Shown here one piece after another: positions 23,692 to 32,856 of a stretch of 64,000 bases of DNA. The stretch spans positions 1-64,000 of the forward strand of contig NZ_BAABAQ010000022.1 of NCBI RefSeq assembly GCF_039537505.1, read 5' to 3'. Position 1 is the first letter of the stretch, and each line of letters starts with the position of its first letter. The translations under genes were made by a program, and so were the position numbers. Source of the stretch: Streptosporangium oxazolinicum. GTDB taxonomy: Bacteria; Actinomycetota; Actinomycetes; Streptosporangiales; Streptosporangiaceae. The notes under the pieces are model-generated. The model was given only the letters and a program-made list of their open reading frames with translations. It did not search any database and was not told where the DNA came from.

Positions 23692-25344
23692 CTAGATGCC
23701 CGTGGTGTGCCGGGGGTAGGCCACCGAGGGGTCGGTGGCGATGTTGACCATGTAGGGGATGCCGGAGTCGAACGCGCGGCGCAGGGCCGGGCCGATCTCC
23801 GACGGGTCGGTGACGAGCTCGCCGCCGCCGCCGAGGGCGGTGACCACCTGGTCGTAGCGGCACTGCGGCTGCAACTCGGCGGCCACGTCGTAGCCGTAGA
23901 GCATCTGCATGGGGTGCTTCTCCAGGCCCCACATGCCGTTGTTGCCGCAGATCATCACGACGGGCAGGCGGTGCCGCACGAGCGTGTCGACGTCCATCAG
24001 CGAGAAGCCGGCCGCGCCGTCGCCGAGCAGCAGCACCACCTGCGAGGAGGGGCGGGCGATCCTGGCGGCGATGGCGTACCCCAGGCCGGTGCCCAGGCAG
24101 CCGTACGGGCCCGGGTCGAGCCAGTTGCCCGGCTGCCGCGGCTCGACGTACTTGCCCGCGTACGAGACGAAGTCGCCGCCGTCGCCGATCACCACGGCGT
24201 CGTCGGCGAGGATCTTGCTCAGCTCCCCGTAGATCCGCATCGGGTGGATCGGGTCGGACGCCGACTCCAGCAGGGCGGTGTCGGCGGCGATGGCGGCCGA
24301 GGCGGCCTCGGACAGCCGCGTCACCCAGGGCGCGTAGGTCTTGGGGGAGACGCCCGCGTTGGCACAGGCCGCGCCGAGGCTCCAGAAGAGCAGTGAGAGG
24401 TCGCCGGCGGCGACGGCCGCGGGATCCATGTGCGTGGTCAGCTGCGACGGCGCGTCGGCCAGGTGCACGACCTTGGCGAGCGGGGCGCCGTCCTTGCCGC
24501 CGAACCAGCCGTAGCCGAGGCGGAAGTCGATCGGGGCGCCCGCCACGATCACCAGGTCGGCCTGCGAGAACGCCATCCCCCTGGCCCGGGTGACCAGCAG
24601 CTCGTGACCGGCGGGCAGGATGCCGCGGCCCTGGCCGTTGGGGATGACCGGCAGGCGGTACTCCTCGACGAAGCTCCTGGCGACCTCCTCGGCACGGTCC
24701 ATCCACACGTCGGAGCCGAGCACCAGCACCGGGTGCTGCGCCTCGGCGATCAGCTGGGCGATCGCGGCCAGCGCCTCGGGGTCGGGCTCCAGCGGCGACG
24801 GGGTCAGCGTCTCCAGGGCCTCCTCGAGCGGGGGCGAGGCCGAGAAGAGGTGGTCCATGTGGAAGTCGAGGAAGACGGGGCCGCGATGCGGGGCGAGGGC
24901 GGTGCGGAAGGCCATCTCCACGTCCTGCGCGATGGAGTCGGCGCCGGAGCCGGTGAAGGCCAGCTTGGTGATGGGGGCGAACAGCGGCGGGTGGTCGATC
25001 TCCTGCAGCGCGCCCGACCCCCAGCGCGACTGCGGGGCACGACCTCCCATGACCACGACGGGGGAGCCGTTGAAGTGCGCGGTGGCCACCCCGCTGACGC
25101 CGTTGGTGATGCCGGGGCCCGCGGTGAGCACGGCCAGCCCGGGTTTGCGTGTCAGCCGCGCGGTCGCCTCGGCGGCGAAGACGGCACTCTGCTCATGGCG
25201 GACGTCGAGGATGGGCATGCCCTCGTGGACCGCACCGTCGTAGAGCGGGAAGACGTGCCCGCCGGAGAGGGTGAACATGGTCTCGATGCCATATGCCTTG
25301 GAGACGGCGACCGCTATGTCACCTGCGTGCTTGGGAGACTCCAT
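23692..25344 (-). CDS. acetolactate-synthase-like ThDP enzyme (IlvG type)
   Basis: A 550-residue thiamine-diphosphate enzyme with the three-domain ALS fold. Catalytic Glu in DVRHEQSAVFAAEATARLT, LTAGPGITNG in the Pyr domain, and the cofactor motif LLGDGAAGFSLMDVD...NN (GNNGMWGLEKHP) in the PP domain. It closely resembles mycobacterial IlvG (Rv1820 type), a large-subunit homologue distinct from the main IlvB. The start is ATG 25344 (MESPKHAG); a TTG 9 nt upstream is weaker. No small subunit is nearby. It may be a minor acetolactate synthase or another 2-oxoacid-processing enzyme. Confidence 0.82.
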   Translation of the reverse strand: MESPKHAGDIAVAVSKAYGIETMFTLSGGHVFPLYDGAVHEGMPILDVRHEQSAVFAAEATARLTRKPGLAVLTAGPGITNGVSGVATAHFNGSPVVVMGGRAPQSRWGSGALQEIDHPPLFAPITKLAFTGSGADSIAQDVEMAFRTALAPHRGPVFLDFHMDHLFSASPPLEEALETLTPSPLEPDPEALAAIAQLIAEAQHPVLVLGSDVWMDRAEEVARSFVEEYRLPVIPNGQGRGILPAGHELLVTRARGMAFSQADLVIVAGAPIDFRLGYGWFGGKDGAPLAKVVHLADAPSQLTTHMDPAAVAAGDLSLLFWSLGAACANAGVSPKTYAPWVTRLSEAASAAIAADTALLESASDPIHPMRIYGELSKILADDAVVIGDGGDFVSYAGKYVEPRQPGNWLDPGPYGCLGTGLGYAIAARIARPSSQVVLLLGDGAAGFSLMDVDTLVRHRLPVVMICGNNGMWGLEKHPMQMLYGYDVAAELQPQCRYDQVVTALGGGGELVTDPSEIGPALRRAFDSGIPYMVNIATDPSVAYPRHTTGI

Positions 25345-25558
25345 ATCGCGCAACCTACCAGTCAGTCACTTAGCCGGACAGGGATTGTTCCCCCTGCCCA
25401 GATCCCCTCGGCTAATGCCGCCCGCGCATATCACGTCTATCCGGAAATAGACCGCCCAACGCCTGGTGGCGGGCCCCACGGACCCCGCGGGCCGTACGGG
25501 ATCGGCAGGGGAGCGGGGACGGGCCGGAGCGCGGAGGCCACCGGGGTGAGGCCGGGGC

Positions 25559-26554
25559 TCAGAGGGTGTCGGAGAGCGCCTTGATGGGCATCTTGAGGTC
25601 TGCCAGCAGGCCGAGGTCGGCCTCGGCCGTGCGGCCCAGGGTGGTCAGGTAGTTGCCCACGATGATCGCGTTGATGCCGCCGAGCATGCCGTCACGGGTG
25701 CCCAGGTCGCCCAGGGTCAGCTCGCGGCCACCCGCGTAGCGCAGGATCGTGCGGGGCAGCGCGAGCCTGAAGGTGGCGATCGTCCGGAGCGCCTCCGGCC
25801 CCTCCAGCAGCGGGAAGGACCCGAAGGGGGTGCCGGGGCGCGGGTTGAGGAAGTTCAGCGGGACCTCGTCGGGCGCGAGCTCGCCGAGCTGGCCGGCGAA
25901 CTCGGCCCGCTGCTCCCGCGTCTCACCCATGCCCACGATGCCGCCGCAGCACAGTTCCATCCCGGCCTCGCGCACCATCAGGCAGGTGTCCCAGCGCTCC
26001 TCCCAGGTGTGGGTGGTGACGACCTTCCCGAAGTGCGACCTCGCGGTCTCCAGGTTGTGGTTGTAGCGGTGCACGCCCATCTCGGCCAGCTCGTCGACCT
26101 GCGCCTGGGTGAGCATGCCGAGCGAGCACGCCACGTTGATGTCGACCGCCTCGCGGATCGCCTTCACCCCCTGGCGGACCTGGTCCATCAGACGCCGGTC
26201 GGGACCCCGTACGGCGGCCACGATGCAGAACTCGGTGGCTCCCGTCGCCGCGGTCTCCCTGGCGGCCTCGACCAGCGAGGGGATGTCCAGCCAGACGGCG
26301 CGGACCGGGGAGGAGAACTGCCCCGACTGCGAGCAGAAGTGGCAGTCCTCCGGGCATCCGCCGGTCTTGAGGGAGATGATGCCCTCGACCTCCACCTCCG
26401 GTCCGCACCACTTCATCCGTACCTCGTGGGCGAGGGCGAGCAGCTCGGCGAGGCGGTCGTCGGGCAGCTCCAGGCAGCGCAGTGCCTGCGCCGCGTCGAG
26501 ACCGCGGCCCTCCTCCAGCACCTGTGTCCGGGCGATTTCGAGGATGTCGCTCAT
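25559..26554 (-). CDS. bioB: biotin synthase
   Basis: A 331-residue radical-SAM enzyme inserting sulfur into dethiobiotin. The CxxxCxxC cluster motif is CPEDCHFCSQ; further family motifs are RYNHNLETARSHF, CCGGIVGMGET and LNFLNPRPGTPF, and RYAGGRE holds the Arg in the auxiliary cluster area. The N-terminus is short, like actinobacterial BioB that depends on BsaP, and a bsaP gene occurs at 21229. The start is ATG 26554. Last gene of bioF-GntR-bioD-bioB. Confidence 0.96.
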   Translation of the reverse strand: MSDILEIARTQVLEEGRGLDAAQALRCLELPDDRLAELLALAHEVRMKWCGPEVEVEGIISLKTGGCPEDCHFCSQSGQFSSPVRAVWLDIPSLVEAARETAATGATEFCIVAAVRGPDRRLMDQVRQGVKAIREAVDINVACSLGMLTQAQVDELAEMGVHRYNHNLETARSHFGKVVTTHTWEERWDTCLMVREAGMELCCGGIVGMGETREQRAEFAGQLGELAPDEVPLNFLNPRPGTPFGSFPLLEGPEALRTIATFRLALPRTILRYAGGRELTLGDLGTRDGMLGGINAIIVGNYLTTLGRTAEADLGLLADLKMPIKALSDTL

Positions 26555-26591
26555 CTAATACCCCCATCGTGGAGAGGACCCGCGGCTTCGG

Positions 26592-27314
26592 CTACGGGGA
26601 AAGCCTAAGGGTGGCGCGGAAGGAGGCGGGGTCGAAGCCGCCGCCCAGCGCCGGGCCCAGCCCCGCGCGGGCCACGCGGGTGAAGGCGTCGCGCTCCAGC
26701 AGCCCGGCCCCCGCCGGGAGGGCGCCCGCCAGCGGCCGGGCGGCCAGCATCTCCAGGTCCGCCACGTTGCTCCGCTCGGCGAGGCCGGGCTCGGCCGGCC
26801 AGGAGCCGATCACCACCCCGGCGGGCTCCAGCCCCCGGTGGGCCATCGCCTCCAGCGTCAGCGCGGTGTGGTTGAGCGTGCCCAGCCCGGCCCTGGCCAC
26901 CAGAAGCAACGGTGCCGAGAGCGTCCGGGCCAGGTCGGCCAGGGTCGCCCCCTCCTCGTCGAAGCGGACGAGCAGCCCGCCCGCCCCCTCGACGATCACC
27001 AGCCGGTGCGAGGAGGCCAGCTCCTCGATCCGGGCCGCCGCCCCCGCGACGGAGATCGGCGGCAGGCCGGCCAGCCGCGCCGCCGCGGCCGGGGACAGCG
27101 CGGCGGGGTATCTGGCCAGCTCGAAGGTCGTCCGTACCCCCGACAGCCGGATGACGTCGTCCACGTCGCCGGGGTCGGTGTCGGACACCCCGGTCTGCGC
27201 GGGTTTCACCACCGCCACCGAGGAGCCCCGCTCCCTGGCGAGGGAGGCCACCGCCGCGGTGACGACCGTCTTTCCCACCCCGGTGTCGGTCCCGGTGACC
27301 ACGAGAATGCTCAC
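26592..27314 (-). CDS. bioD: ATP-dependent dethiobiotin synthetase
   Basis: A 240-residue P-loop enzyme forming the ureido ring of dethiobiotin from DAPA, CO2 and ATP. VTGTDTGVGKTVVTAAVA is the Walker A, VKPAQTG the substrate-binding Lys motif, and VIVEGAGGLLVRF the Glu motif. The start is GTG 27314; the long upstream frame is antisense to the neighbouring regulator. It ends 37 bp before bioB. No bioA is in the window. Confidence 0.95.
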   Translation of the reverse strand: MSILVVTGTDTGVGKTVVTAAVASLARERGSSVAVVKPAQTGVSDTDPGDVDDVIRLSGVRTTFELARYPAALSPAAAARLAGLPPISVAGAAARIEELASSHRLVIVEGAGGLLVRFDEEGATLADLARTLSAPLLLVARAGLGTLNHTALTLEAMAHRGLEPAGVVIGSWPAEPGLAERSNVADLEMLAARPLAGALPAGAGLLERDAFTRVARAGLGPALGGGFDPASFRATLRLSP

Positions 27315-27345
27315 CCGTCCCACCTTAGGGGGGTCGGCGGGAGCC

Positions 27346-28065
27346 TCAGGGGCGGCGCAGGCGGGTGACGAACTTGTAGCGGTCTCCCCGGTACAGGGAC
27401 TGGGCCCACTCGACCGGGTTGCCGTCCGCGTCGAAGGCGTGCCGGGTGAGCAGGAGCATCGGCAGGCCGACGTCGACACTGAGCACCTGCGCGTCGTACG
27501 GGGTGGCGAGCACGGTCTCTATGATCTCCTCGGCGTCGGTCAGCCGCACGCTGTAGGCGTTGTACAGCGTCTCGTACAGCGAGGAGTGCGCCTCCAGCTC
27601 CCGTCTGAGGCGGGGGAAGCGCCGGGCCGACAGGTGGGTGGTGTCGATCGACATCGGCTCGCCGTTGGCCAGGCGCAGCCGGTGGATGCGCAGCACGCGG
27701 CCACCGGCGTTGATGGCCAGGCGGCGGGCGAGCGGCTCGTCGGCGGTGACGTAACTGATGTCGAGGATCTTGGTGTCGGGTTCGAGGCCGACGGTCCGCA
27801 GGTCCCCGGTGTAGGAGGTCAGCTGGAGGACCTGGGCGACCTTGGGCTGCGCGACGAACGTCCCCTTGCCCTGGATGCGCACCAGGCGGCCCTCGACCAC
27901 GAGCTCGGACAGTGCCTGGCGCACGGTCGTGCGCGACGTCTCGAAGCGGACCGCGAGAGCCCGTTCCGGGGGCAGGGCACTGCCCGCCGGCAGGCTCTTG
28001 GTGAGGGTGAGCAGGCTGCGCTTGACGTCGTAGTACTTCGGGATCCGCGGGGAGTCGTCGCTCAC
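27346..28065 (-). CDS. GntR/HutC-family regulator, DasR-like
   Basis: A 239-residue regulator: N-terminal winged HTH (PERALAVRFETSRTTVRQAL then LVRIQGKGTFVAQPKV) and a UTRA effector domain (LQLTSYTGDLRTVGLEPDT, TTHLSARRFPRLRRELE, YRGDRYKFVTRLRRP). These lines are very close to Streptomyces DasR, the GlcNAc-6-phosphate-responsive global regulator. It starts with GTG 28065, overlapping the bioF stop by four bases (GTGA), and is followed by bioD 31 bp later, so it is embedded in the biotin operon. Whether it is the organism's DasR or a biotin-specific relative cannot be settled here. Confidence 0.85.
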   Translation of the reverse strand: MSDDSPRIPKYYDVKRSLLTLTKSLPAGSALPPERALAVRFETSRTTVRQALSELVVEGRLVRIQGKGTFVAQPKVAQVLQLTSYTGDLRTVGLEPDTKILDISYVTADEPLARRLAINAGGRVLRIHRLRLANGEPMSIDTTHLSARRFPRLRRELEAHSSLYETLYNAYSVRLTDAEEIIETVLATPYDAQVLSVDVGLPMLLLTRHAFDADGNPVEWAQSLYRGDRYKFVTRLRRP

Positions 28066-29222
28066 ATGGTCACCTTCATCTCGGCCACGGCGGTGAGTGC
28101 ACCCCGGATCACCGCTAGATCATCGGAACTCAGATTGGCCCGTGCCGTCAACCGCAGGCAAGAGCGGCCGGCCGGCACCGAGGGCGGCCGGAAGCATCCG
28201 GCGCGCACCCCGTGTTCCGCACAGATGAGGGCGGCCCGAAGCGCGGTCTCGGGTGGGCCGAGCACGATGGGGACGACCGCACCCGCCGGATCGCCGGTCT
28301 CCAGGCCGAGCTCGCGGGCCATCGCGGCCAGCTCCCTCGCCCTGGCCCGTACGCTTCCGGGCAGTTCGGGCTGATGGTGAAGGATATCGACGGCGGCGAG
28401 TGCCGCCGCCACGCTGCCCGGTGCCAGCCCGGTGTCGAAGATGAACGAGCGGCCCGTGTCGATGAGGGTCTGGATCACCTCGGGCGCGCCCAGCACGGCC
28501 CCGCCCTGCGATCCCAGGGATTTGGACAGTGTGATCGTTCTCACAACGCCCGGTTCGGCCGCGAGTCCCGCGGCGTGCGCCGCGCCCTGGCCGAGGGCGC
28601 CGACGACCCCGATGGAGTGCGCCTCGTCGACGACGAGCAGCGCGCCCTGCCGCACCGCCGCCGCGTGCAGTTCCGCGAGGGGGGCCAGGTCGCCGTCCAC
28701 GGAGAAGATCGCGTCGGTGACCACGATCGCGTGCTCCTCGTCCCGGTCGGCCAGGGCCTTCTCCACGGCCACCACGTCCCTGTGCGGGGTGACCACGACC
28801 CGTGAGCGCGACAGCCGGCAGGCGTCCACGATCGACGCGTGGTTGCCCGCCTCCGAGACCACCAGGGCGTCCCTGCCCAGGGCCGCGACGGCGGCCAGGT
28901 TGGCCAGGTAGCCGGAGGAGAACACCAGGGCGCCCTCCGCGCCGGTGAAGGCGCGCAGACGCGCCTCCAGGCGCGCGTGGAGGGTCGTGGAGCCCGTGAC
29001 CAGGCGAGAACCCGTGGAGCCGGTGCCCCAGGCGCGTGTGGCCGCCACGGCCGCCTCGACCAGCCGCTCGTCCCTGGCCAGGCCGAGGTAGTCGTTGGAG
29101 GCGAGGTCGATCAGGCCGTCGTCGTCGGGTGTGCGGGCGCGCAGGACCCGCCGCAGCCCTGCCGCCTCCCTCGTGGCCGCTGCCGTGCGGAACCGGGCCA
29201 GCGGGTCGGGGGTCTGCTCCAT
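28062..29222 (-). CDS. bioF: 8-amino-7-oxononanoate synthase
   Basis: A 386-residue PLP-dependent alpha-oxoamine synthase that condenses pimeloyl thioester with alanine. Family motifs: DLASNDYLGLARDERL, GTGSTGSRLVTGST, DEAHSIGVVG and the PLP Lys in TLSKSLGSQGG. The start is ATG 29222. First gene of the bio cluster on the minus strand; its stop overlaps the GntR regulator start. Confidence 0.95.
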   Translation of the reverse strand: MEQTPDPLARFRTAAATREAAGLRRVLRARTPDDDGLIDLASNDYLGLARDERLVEAAVAATRAWGTGSTGSRLVTGSTTLHARLEARLRAFTGAEGALVFSSGYLANLAAVAALGRDALVVSEAGNHASIVDACRLSRSRVVVTPHRDVVAVEKALADRDEEHAIVVTDAIFSVDGDLAPLAELHAAAVRQGALLVVDEAHSIGVVGALGQGAAHAAGLAAEPGVVRTITLSKSLGSQGGAVLGAPEVIQTLIDTGRSFIFDTGLAPGSVAAALAAVDILHHQPELPGSVRARARELAAMARELGLETGDPAGAVVPIVLGPPETALRAALICAEHGVRAGCFRPPSVPAGRSCLRLTARANLSSDDLAVIRGALTAVAEMKVTM

Positions 29223-29289
29223 AGGCGCATCTTTCCAGCAGACCTCACCCGATTCGCGTTCGGGCCCGCAAAGAACGCATGATGCACGG

Positions 29290-30753
29290 GTGCCGACTCT
29301 AAGCGACCTGGCGGTTCGTCACACCGCGCTCGACGATGCGGACCTTGAGTGGATGCACTCGCTGGTGTCCGACTGGCAGCTTCTCGCCGACCTCTCCTTC
29401 GCGGACCTGATCCTGTGGATCCCCCTGAAGGAGGGCTCGGGCTGGATCGCGATCGCGCAGATGAGACCCACCACGGGGCCGACGGTCTACCACGACGACA
29501 TCGTGGGCATGACGGCGGCCAAGGGGGAGCGGCCGCTCCTGGAGACCGCCTGGAACGAGCGTCGTATCTGCCGCGAGGGCGACCCCGACTGGTCCAGCGG
29601 GGTGCCGGTCCGCGAGGAGACCATCCCGGTGCGGCGGGCCGACCACTTCCTGGGCGTCATCCAGCGCTCGACGAACCTGTCCTCCGCGCGCACCCCCTCC
29701 AGGCTGGAGCTGACCTACCTGCAGAGCGCCTCCGACCTGGCCCAGATGGTGGCCGAGGGCCGCTTCCCCTTCTCCGGCGCCGAGCCGATCCTGGTCCGCT
29801 CGCCGAGGGTGGGCGACGGGCTGCTCCGGCTCGACCGGGCGGGCCGCGTCACGTACGCCTCGCCGAACGCGCTCTCGGCCTACCGGAGGCTGGGCCTCAA
29901 CGCCGACCTGGTCGGCGCCGAGCTGGGCCGTACGACCGCCACGCTCTGCTACTCCGACGAGCCCATCAACGAGAACCTGATGCTCGTCGCGAGCGGGCGG
30001 GAGCCCAGGGAGACGGAGGTGGAGTCGGGCGGCACGGTCGTGCAGCTGCGGGCGATCCCGCTGATCGTCGGCGGCGGGAGGATCGGCGCGCTCGTGCTCA
30101 TCAGGGACGTGACCGAGCTGCGGCGCCGCGAGCGGGAGCTGATGACCAAGGACGCCACCATCAAGGAGATCCACCACCGGGTGAAGAACAACCTGCAGAC
30201 GGTGGCCGCGCTCCTGCGGCTCCAGGCCAGGCGGATGCAGCTGCCGGAGGGCAGGGAGGCGCTGGAGGAGGCGGTGCGCAGGGTGGGGTCGATCGCGATC
30301 GTGCACGAGACGCTCTCGCACACGCCCGAGGAGCAGGTCGACTTCGACGACATCGCCGACCGGGTGATCGCGATGACGGGAGAGGTCGCGGCCCCGGAGA
30401 CGCAGGTCGTGCCGCGTCGCGTCGGGACGTTCGGGGTGCTGCGCTCGGAGATCGCGACGCCGCTGGCGATGGTCCTCACCGAGCTGCTGCAGAACGCGGT
30501 CCAGCACGGGCTGGCACAGCGCCAGGGCAAGCTTCAGGTGATCGTGTCACGCGGGGCCGAGCGGCTGGACGTGATCGTGTCCGACGACGGCAGCGGGCTG
30601 CCCGAGGACTTCGATCTCGACCAGGCCACCAGTCTCGGCCTGCAGATCGTCCGGACCCTGGTGGTGGGCGAGCTGTCCGGGCGGCTGGCCATCGAGCCGC
30701 GCCAGGGCGGCGGGACCGAGGTGAGCCTGAGCATCCCCCTCCCCGCTGTCTGA
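29290..30753 (+). CDS. pdtaS: sensor histidine kinase PdtaS
   Basis: A 487-residue soluble sensor kinase. N-terminal GAF-like domain (SDWQLLADLSFADLILWIP), a PAS domain (LLRLDRAGRVTYASPNALSA), then an HWE/HisKA_2 dimerisation domain with phospho-His in IKEIHHRVKNNLQTVAALL and an HATPase domain (TELLQNAVQHGL, VSDDGSGLPEDF, LGLQIVRTLV). It aligns closely with mycobacterial PdtaS, whose partner PdtaR is an ANTAR RNA-binding antiterminator. The start is GTG 29290. Divergent from bioF and convergent with whiB1, the same PdtaS-WhiB1 pairing as in mycobacteria. Confidence 0.92.
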   Translation: MPTLSDLAVRHTALDDADLEWMHSLVSDWQLLADLSFADLILWIPLKEGSGWIAIAQMRPTTGPTVYHDDIVGMTAAKGERPLLETAWNERRICREGDPDWSSGVPVREETIPVRRADHFLGVIQRSTNLSSARTPSRLELTYLQSASDLAQMVAEGRFPFSGAEPILVRSPRVGDGLLRLDRAGRVTYASPNALSAYRRLGLNADLVGAELGRTTATLCYSDEPINENLMLVASGREPRETEVESGGTVVQLRAIPLIVGGGRIGALVLIRDVTELRRRERELMTKDATIKEIHHRVKNNLQTVAALLRLQARRMQLPEGREALEEAVRRVGSIAIVHETLSHTPEEQVDFDDIADRVIAMTGEVAAPETQVVPRRVGTFGVLRSEIATPLAMVLTELLQNAVQHGLAQRQGKLQVIVSRGAERLDVIVSDDGSGLPEDFDLDQATSLGLQIVRTLVVGELSGRLAIEPRQGGGTEVSLSIPLPAV

Positions 30754-30891
30754 GCGGGGGAAGGGAAACGCGTCAGGTCACGCCCTCGGCGCGGGACGCG
30801 CTCGTCACCCGGCCGGGGAGTGTCGTGGCAGGTCGAAGGGACGTGCCCGTCACCCGGCCGGAGGAGCCGGAGGGAGCGGGGGTGCGGCGGG

Positions 30892-31146
30892 TCAGACGCT
30901 CGCGCGGGTGCGGGCGCGGGCCGTGCGGCGCTTGAGCGCGCGTCGCTCGTCCTCGCTCAGGCCGCCCCAGACGCCGGCGTCCTGCCCGGATTCCAACGCC
31001 CACTTCAGGCATGCTTCACTGATGCTGCACGTGTTGCAGACCTGCTTGGCTTCCTCGATCTGCATCAGGGCGGGGCCGGTGTTGCCGATCGGGAAGAACA
31101 GCTCGGGGTCCACGTCACGGCAGGCAGCTCGGTGGCGCCAGTCCAT
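30892..31146 (-). CDS. whiB1: WhiB-family iron-sulfur transcription factor WhiB1
   Basis: An 84-residue Wbl protein. Four cluster Cys (C9, then CNTCSISEAC) bind a [4Fe-4S], GVWGG is the sigma-contact turn, and a basic tail (RRALKRRTARARTRA) contacts DNA. MDWRHRAACRDVDPELFFP is the WhiB1 N-terminus. WhiB1 partners the principal sigma factor and reacts with nitric oxide. Starts at ATG 31146. A CRP-like palindrome lies 53 bp upstream. Confidence 0.94.
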   Translation of the reverse strand: MDWRHRAACRDVDPELFFPIGNTGPALMQIEEAKQVCNTCSISEACLKWALESGQDAGVWGGLSEDERRALKRRTARARTRASV

Positions 31147-31198
31147 GCGTCCACTCCTTCGTATGAGGAGCCCTTGCGTCGGCTCCAGCGGCTCACTT

Positions 31199-31214
31199 TG
31201 TGAAGAGTTTCACT
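31199..31214. promoter_or_regulatory. CRP-type site upstream of whiB1
   Basis: TGTGAAGAGTTTCACT fits TGTGA-N6-TCACA with one mismatch, 53 bp before the whiB1 ATG. In mycobacteria whiB1 is a known CRP (Rv3676) target, so conservation of this control is plausible. Confidence 0.6.
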
Positions 31215-31427
31215 AACCAGCGCGAACGGAACCCCGGTCCGTGGTCCGGGTCGGGGGTCTATCCGCTTGATCGTCGGTGGCCTGGGAGCGAGGTAGCCGC
31301 TCAAAGGTCCTACGTTCCGACGTCAATCTCGAGATTGTCAGCCACGCTTAGTACACGCAAGAGGTTTGGGAGAACGTTTTGCCTGAAATGGATGTCGGAT
31401 GCGTCACACACGCCGGCACGTAACCGA

Positions 31428-32387
31428 TTAGACCAAGACCTGTAACGCGTCGGGGATAGAACGGAACGTTATCCGTTCGACCTCCCCCAGGTAATCCCCG
31501 TCCAGCTGGAACGCCACCGGGCGCCCGGCGCTCAGCGTGAACTCCTTCTCGTCGTGGAGTTGCACCAGGTGGCGGCCCGTCGGCAGGGTGTCGCGGCCAC
31601 CGATGATCTGGGACATCAGCTGGAACATGGAGGGCAGGCCGAGGCGCTGGAGACCCAGGAGATCGAGCCCGGTCTCGAAGCTCGCCCACGGGGTCGGGGA
31701 GACCGGCCTCGGGCCGATGTACGACCACGGGGAGGTGTTGGAGACGACGGCCATGAAGATGCCGCCGGTCCGCGGCACGTCCGGGCCCTCGACCGTCATC
31801 GGCGGGTGGCGCTTGTCAGTCGACAGATAGTGGTGTAACGCGGTGTTCACATAGCGGGTGGGCGTCGCCTTGCGGCCGGTGCCCCGCATCCCCTCGACCG
31901 CCCTGATCACCTCGGCGTCGTACCCGAGGCCACTACAGAACGTGAAATATCTACTGTGGTCATCCCAGATCGCCTGGCCGAGCCCGACGGTCCGCCTCCG
32001 GCCGTCGCGGATCGCCTCCAGGATCGCCCCCACCGCCTCGACCGGGTCGTTCGGCAGGCCCAGGGCCCTCGCGAAGACGTTCGCGCTGCCGCCGGGGATC
32101 GCGAGCAGCGCGGGCCGGTCGATCGAGCTGCCCTCGTCGCCGGCCTTGCCGTCCACCGGGTCGAGCAGCCCGTTCACCGCCTCGTTGATGGTGCCGTCAC
32201 CGCCCAGCACGGCCACCGCGTCGTAGCCGGAGGCGTGCGCCTTGCGGGAGAGCCGCGTCGCGTGCCCCCGGTAGGCCGTCTCCTCGACGGTGAGGTTCAT
32301 CGTCGCGCTCAGCGCTCTGATGAGAACGTCCCTGGTTCGCTGATTGGTCGTCGTCGCCTTCGGATTCACCAGGAGCATCGCGCGCAT
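31428..32387 (-). CDS. diacylglycerol/lipid kinase family protein
   Basis: A 319-residue DAGK_cat-type lipid kinase. LLVNPKATTTNQRT starts the fold, VLGGDGTINEAVNGL is the nucleotide-binding GGDGT motif and AIPGGSANVFARALGLP the second conserved loop; the C-terminal beta-sandwich ends with FQLDGDYLG. It probably phosphorylates diacylglycerol or a related lipid. The start is ATG 32387 (MRAMLLVNPKAT); the upstream open frame is antisense. Confidence 0.9.
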   Translation of the reverse strand: MRAMLLVNPKATTTNQRTRDVLIRALSATMNLTVEETAYRGHATRLSRKAHASGYDAVAVLGGDGTINEAVNGLLDPVDGKAGDEGSSIDRPALLAIPGGSANVFARALGLPNDPVEAVGAILEAIRDGRRRTVGLGQAIWDDHSRYFTFCSGLGYDAEVIRAVEGMRGTGRKATPTRYVNTALHHYLSTDKRHPPMTVEGPDVPRTGGIFMAVVSNTSPWSYIGPRPVSPTPWASFETGLDLLGLQRLGLPSMFQLMSQIIGGRDTLPTGRHLVQLHDEKEFTLSAGRPVAFQLDGDYLGEVERITFRSIPDALQVLV

Positions 32388-32465
32388 GACCTCAGCGTAT
32401 CCGCCGGAAACCGCGCTGAGGCGGCGAAGAACCGGGCGACGGCACCCGGCGATAGGGTTGACCGC

Positions 32466-32849
32466 GTGTCGAACCGCCCGATGACCCTCACCGTCGCCGC
32501 CGCCGTCATGGCACTGGAAGGCACGACCGCCCTGCTCCTCGGCGGCTACGCCGGCGTGGAGACGGTGATCGGCCGGCCGTCCGACCTGATGAGCTCGATC
32601 GCCGTCGCGGCGTTCGGGCTCATCATCGGCGCAGCCCTGCTCTGGGTCGGCTGGGGCATGCTCCGGTCGGAGCGATGGGCGCGGAGCCCGGGGGTGCTGA
32701 CGCAGATCTTCGCCATCCCGGTCTCGATCACGTTGATCCAGTCCGACCAGCGGGTGATCGGCATCTCGCTGATCGCCCTCGCGGTGATCGGACTGGTCAC
32801 GCTGCTGTCCCCGCCGACGACGCACGCCCTCTACGGGGACCAGGACTAG
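32466..32849 (+). CDS. small four-helix membrane protein
   Basis: A 127-residue protein of unknown function with about four hydrophobic segments: LTVAAAVMALEGTTALLLGG, MSSIAVAAFGLIIGAALLWV, TQIFAIPVSITLI and GISLIALAVIGLVTLL. No catalytic motif. The start is GTG 32466. Related small membrane proteins are common in actinomycetes next to lipid kinase genes, but no function is known to me. Confidence 0.75.
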   Translation: MSNRPMTLTVAAAVMALEGTTALLLGGYAGVETVIGRPSDLMSSIAVAAFGLIIGAALLWVGWGMLRSERWARSPGVLTQIFAIPVSITLIQSDQRVIGISLIALAVIGLVTLLSPPTTHALYGDQD

Positions 32850-32856
32850 CCGTCCG

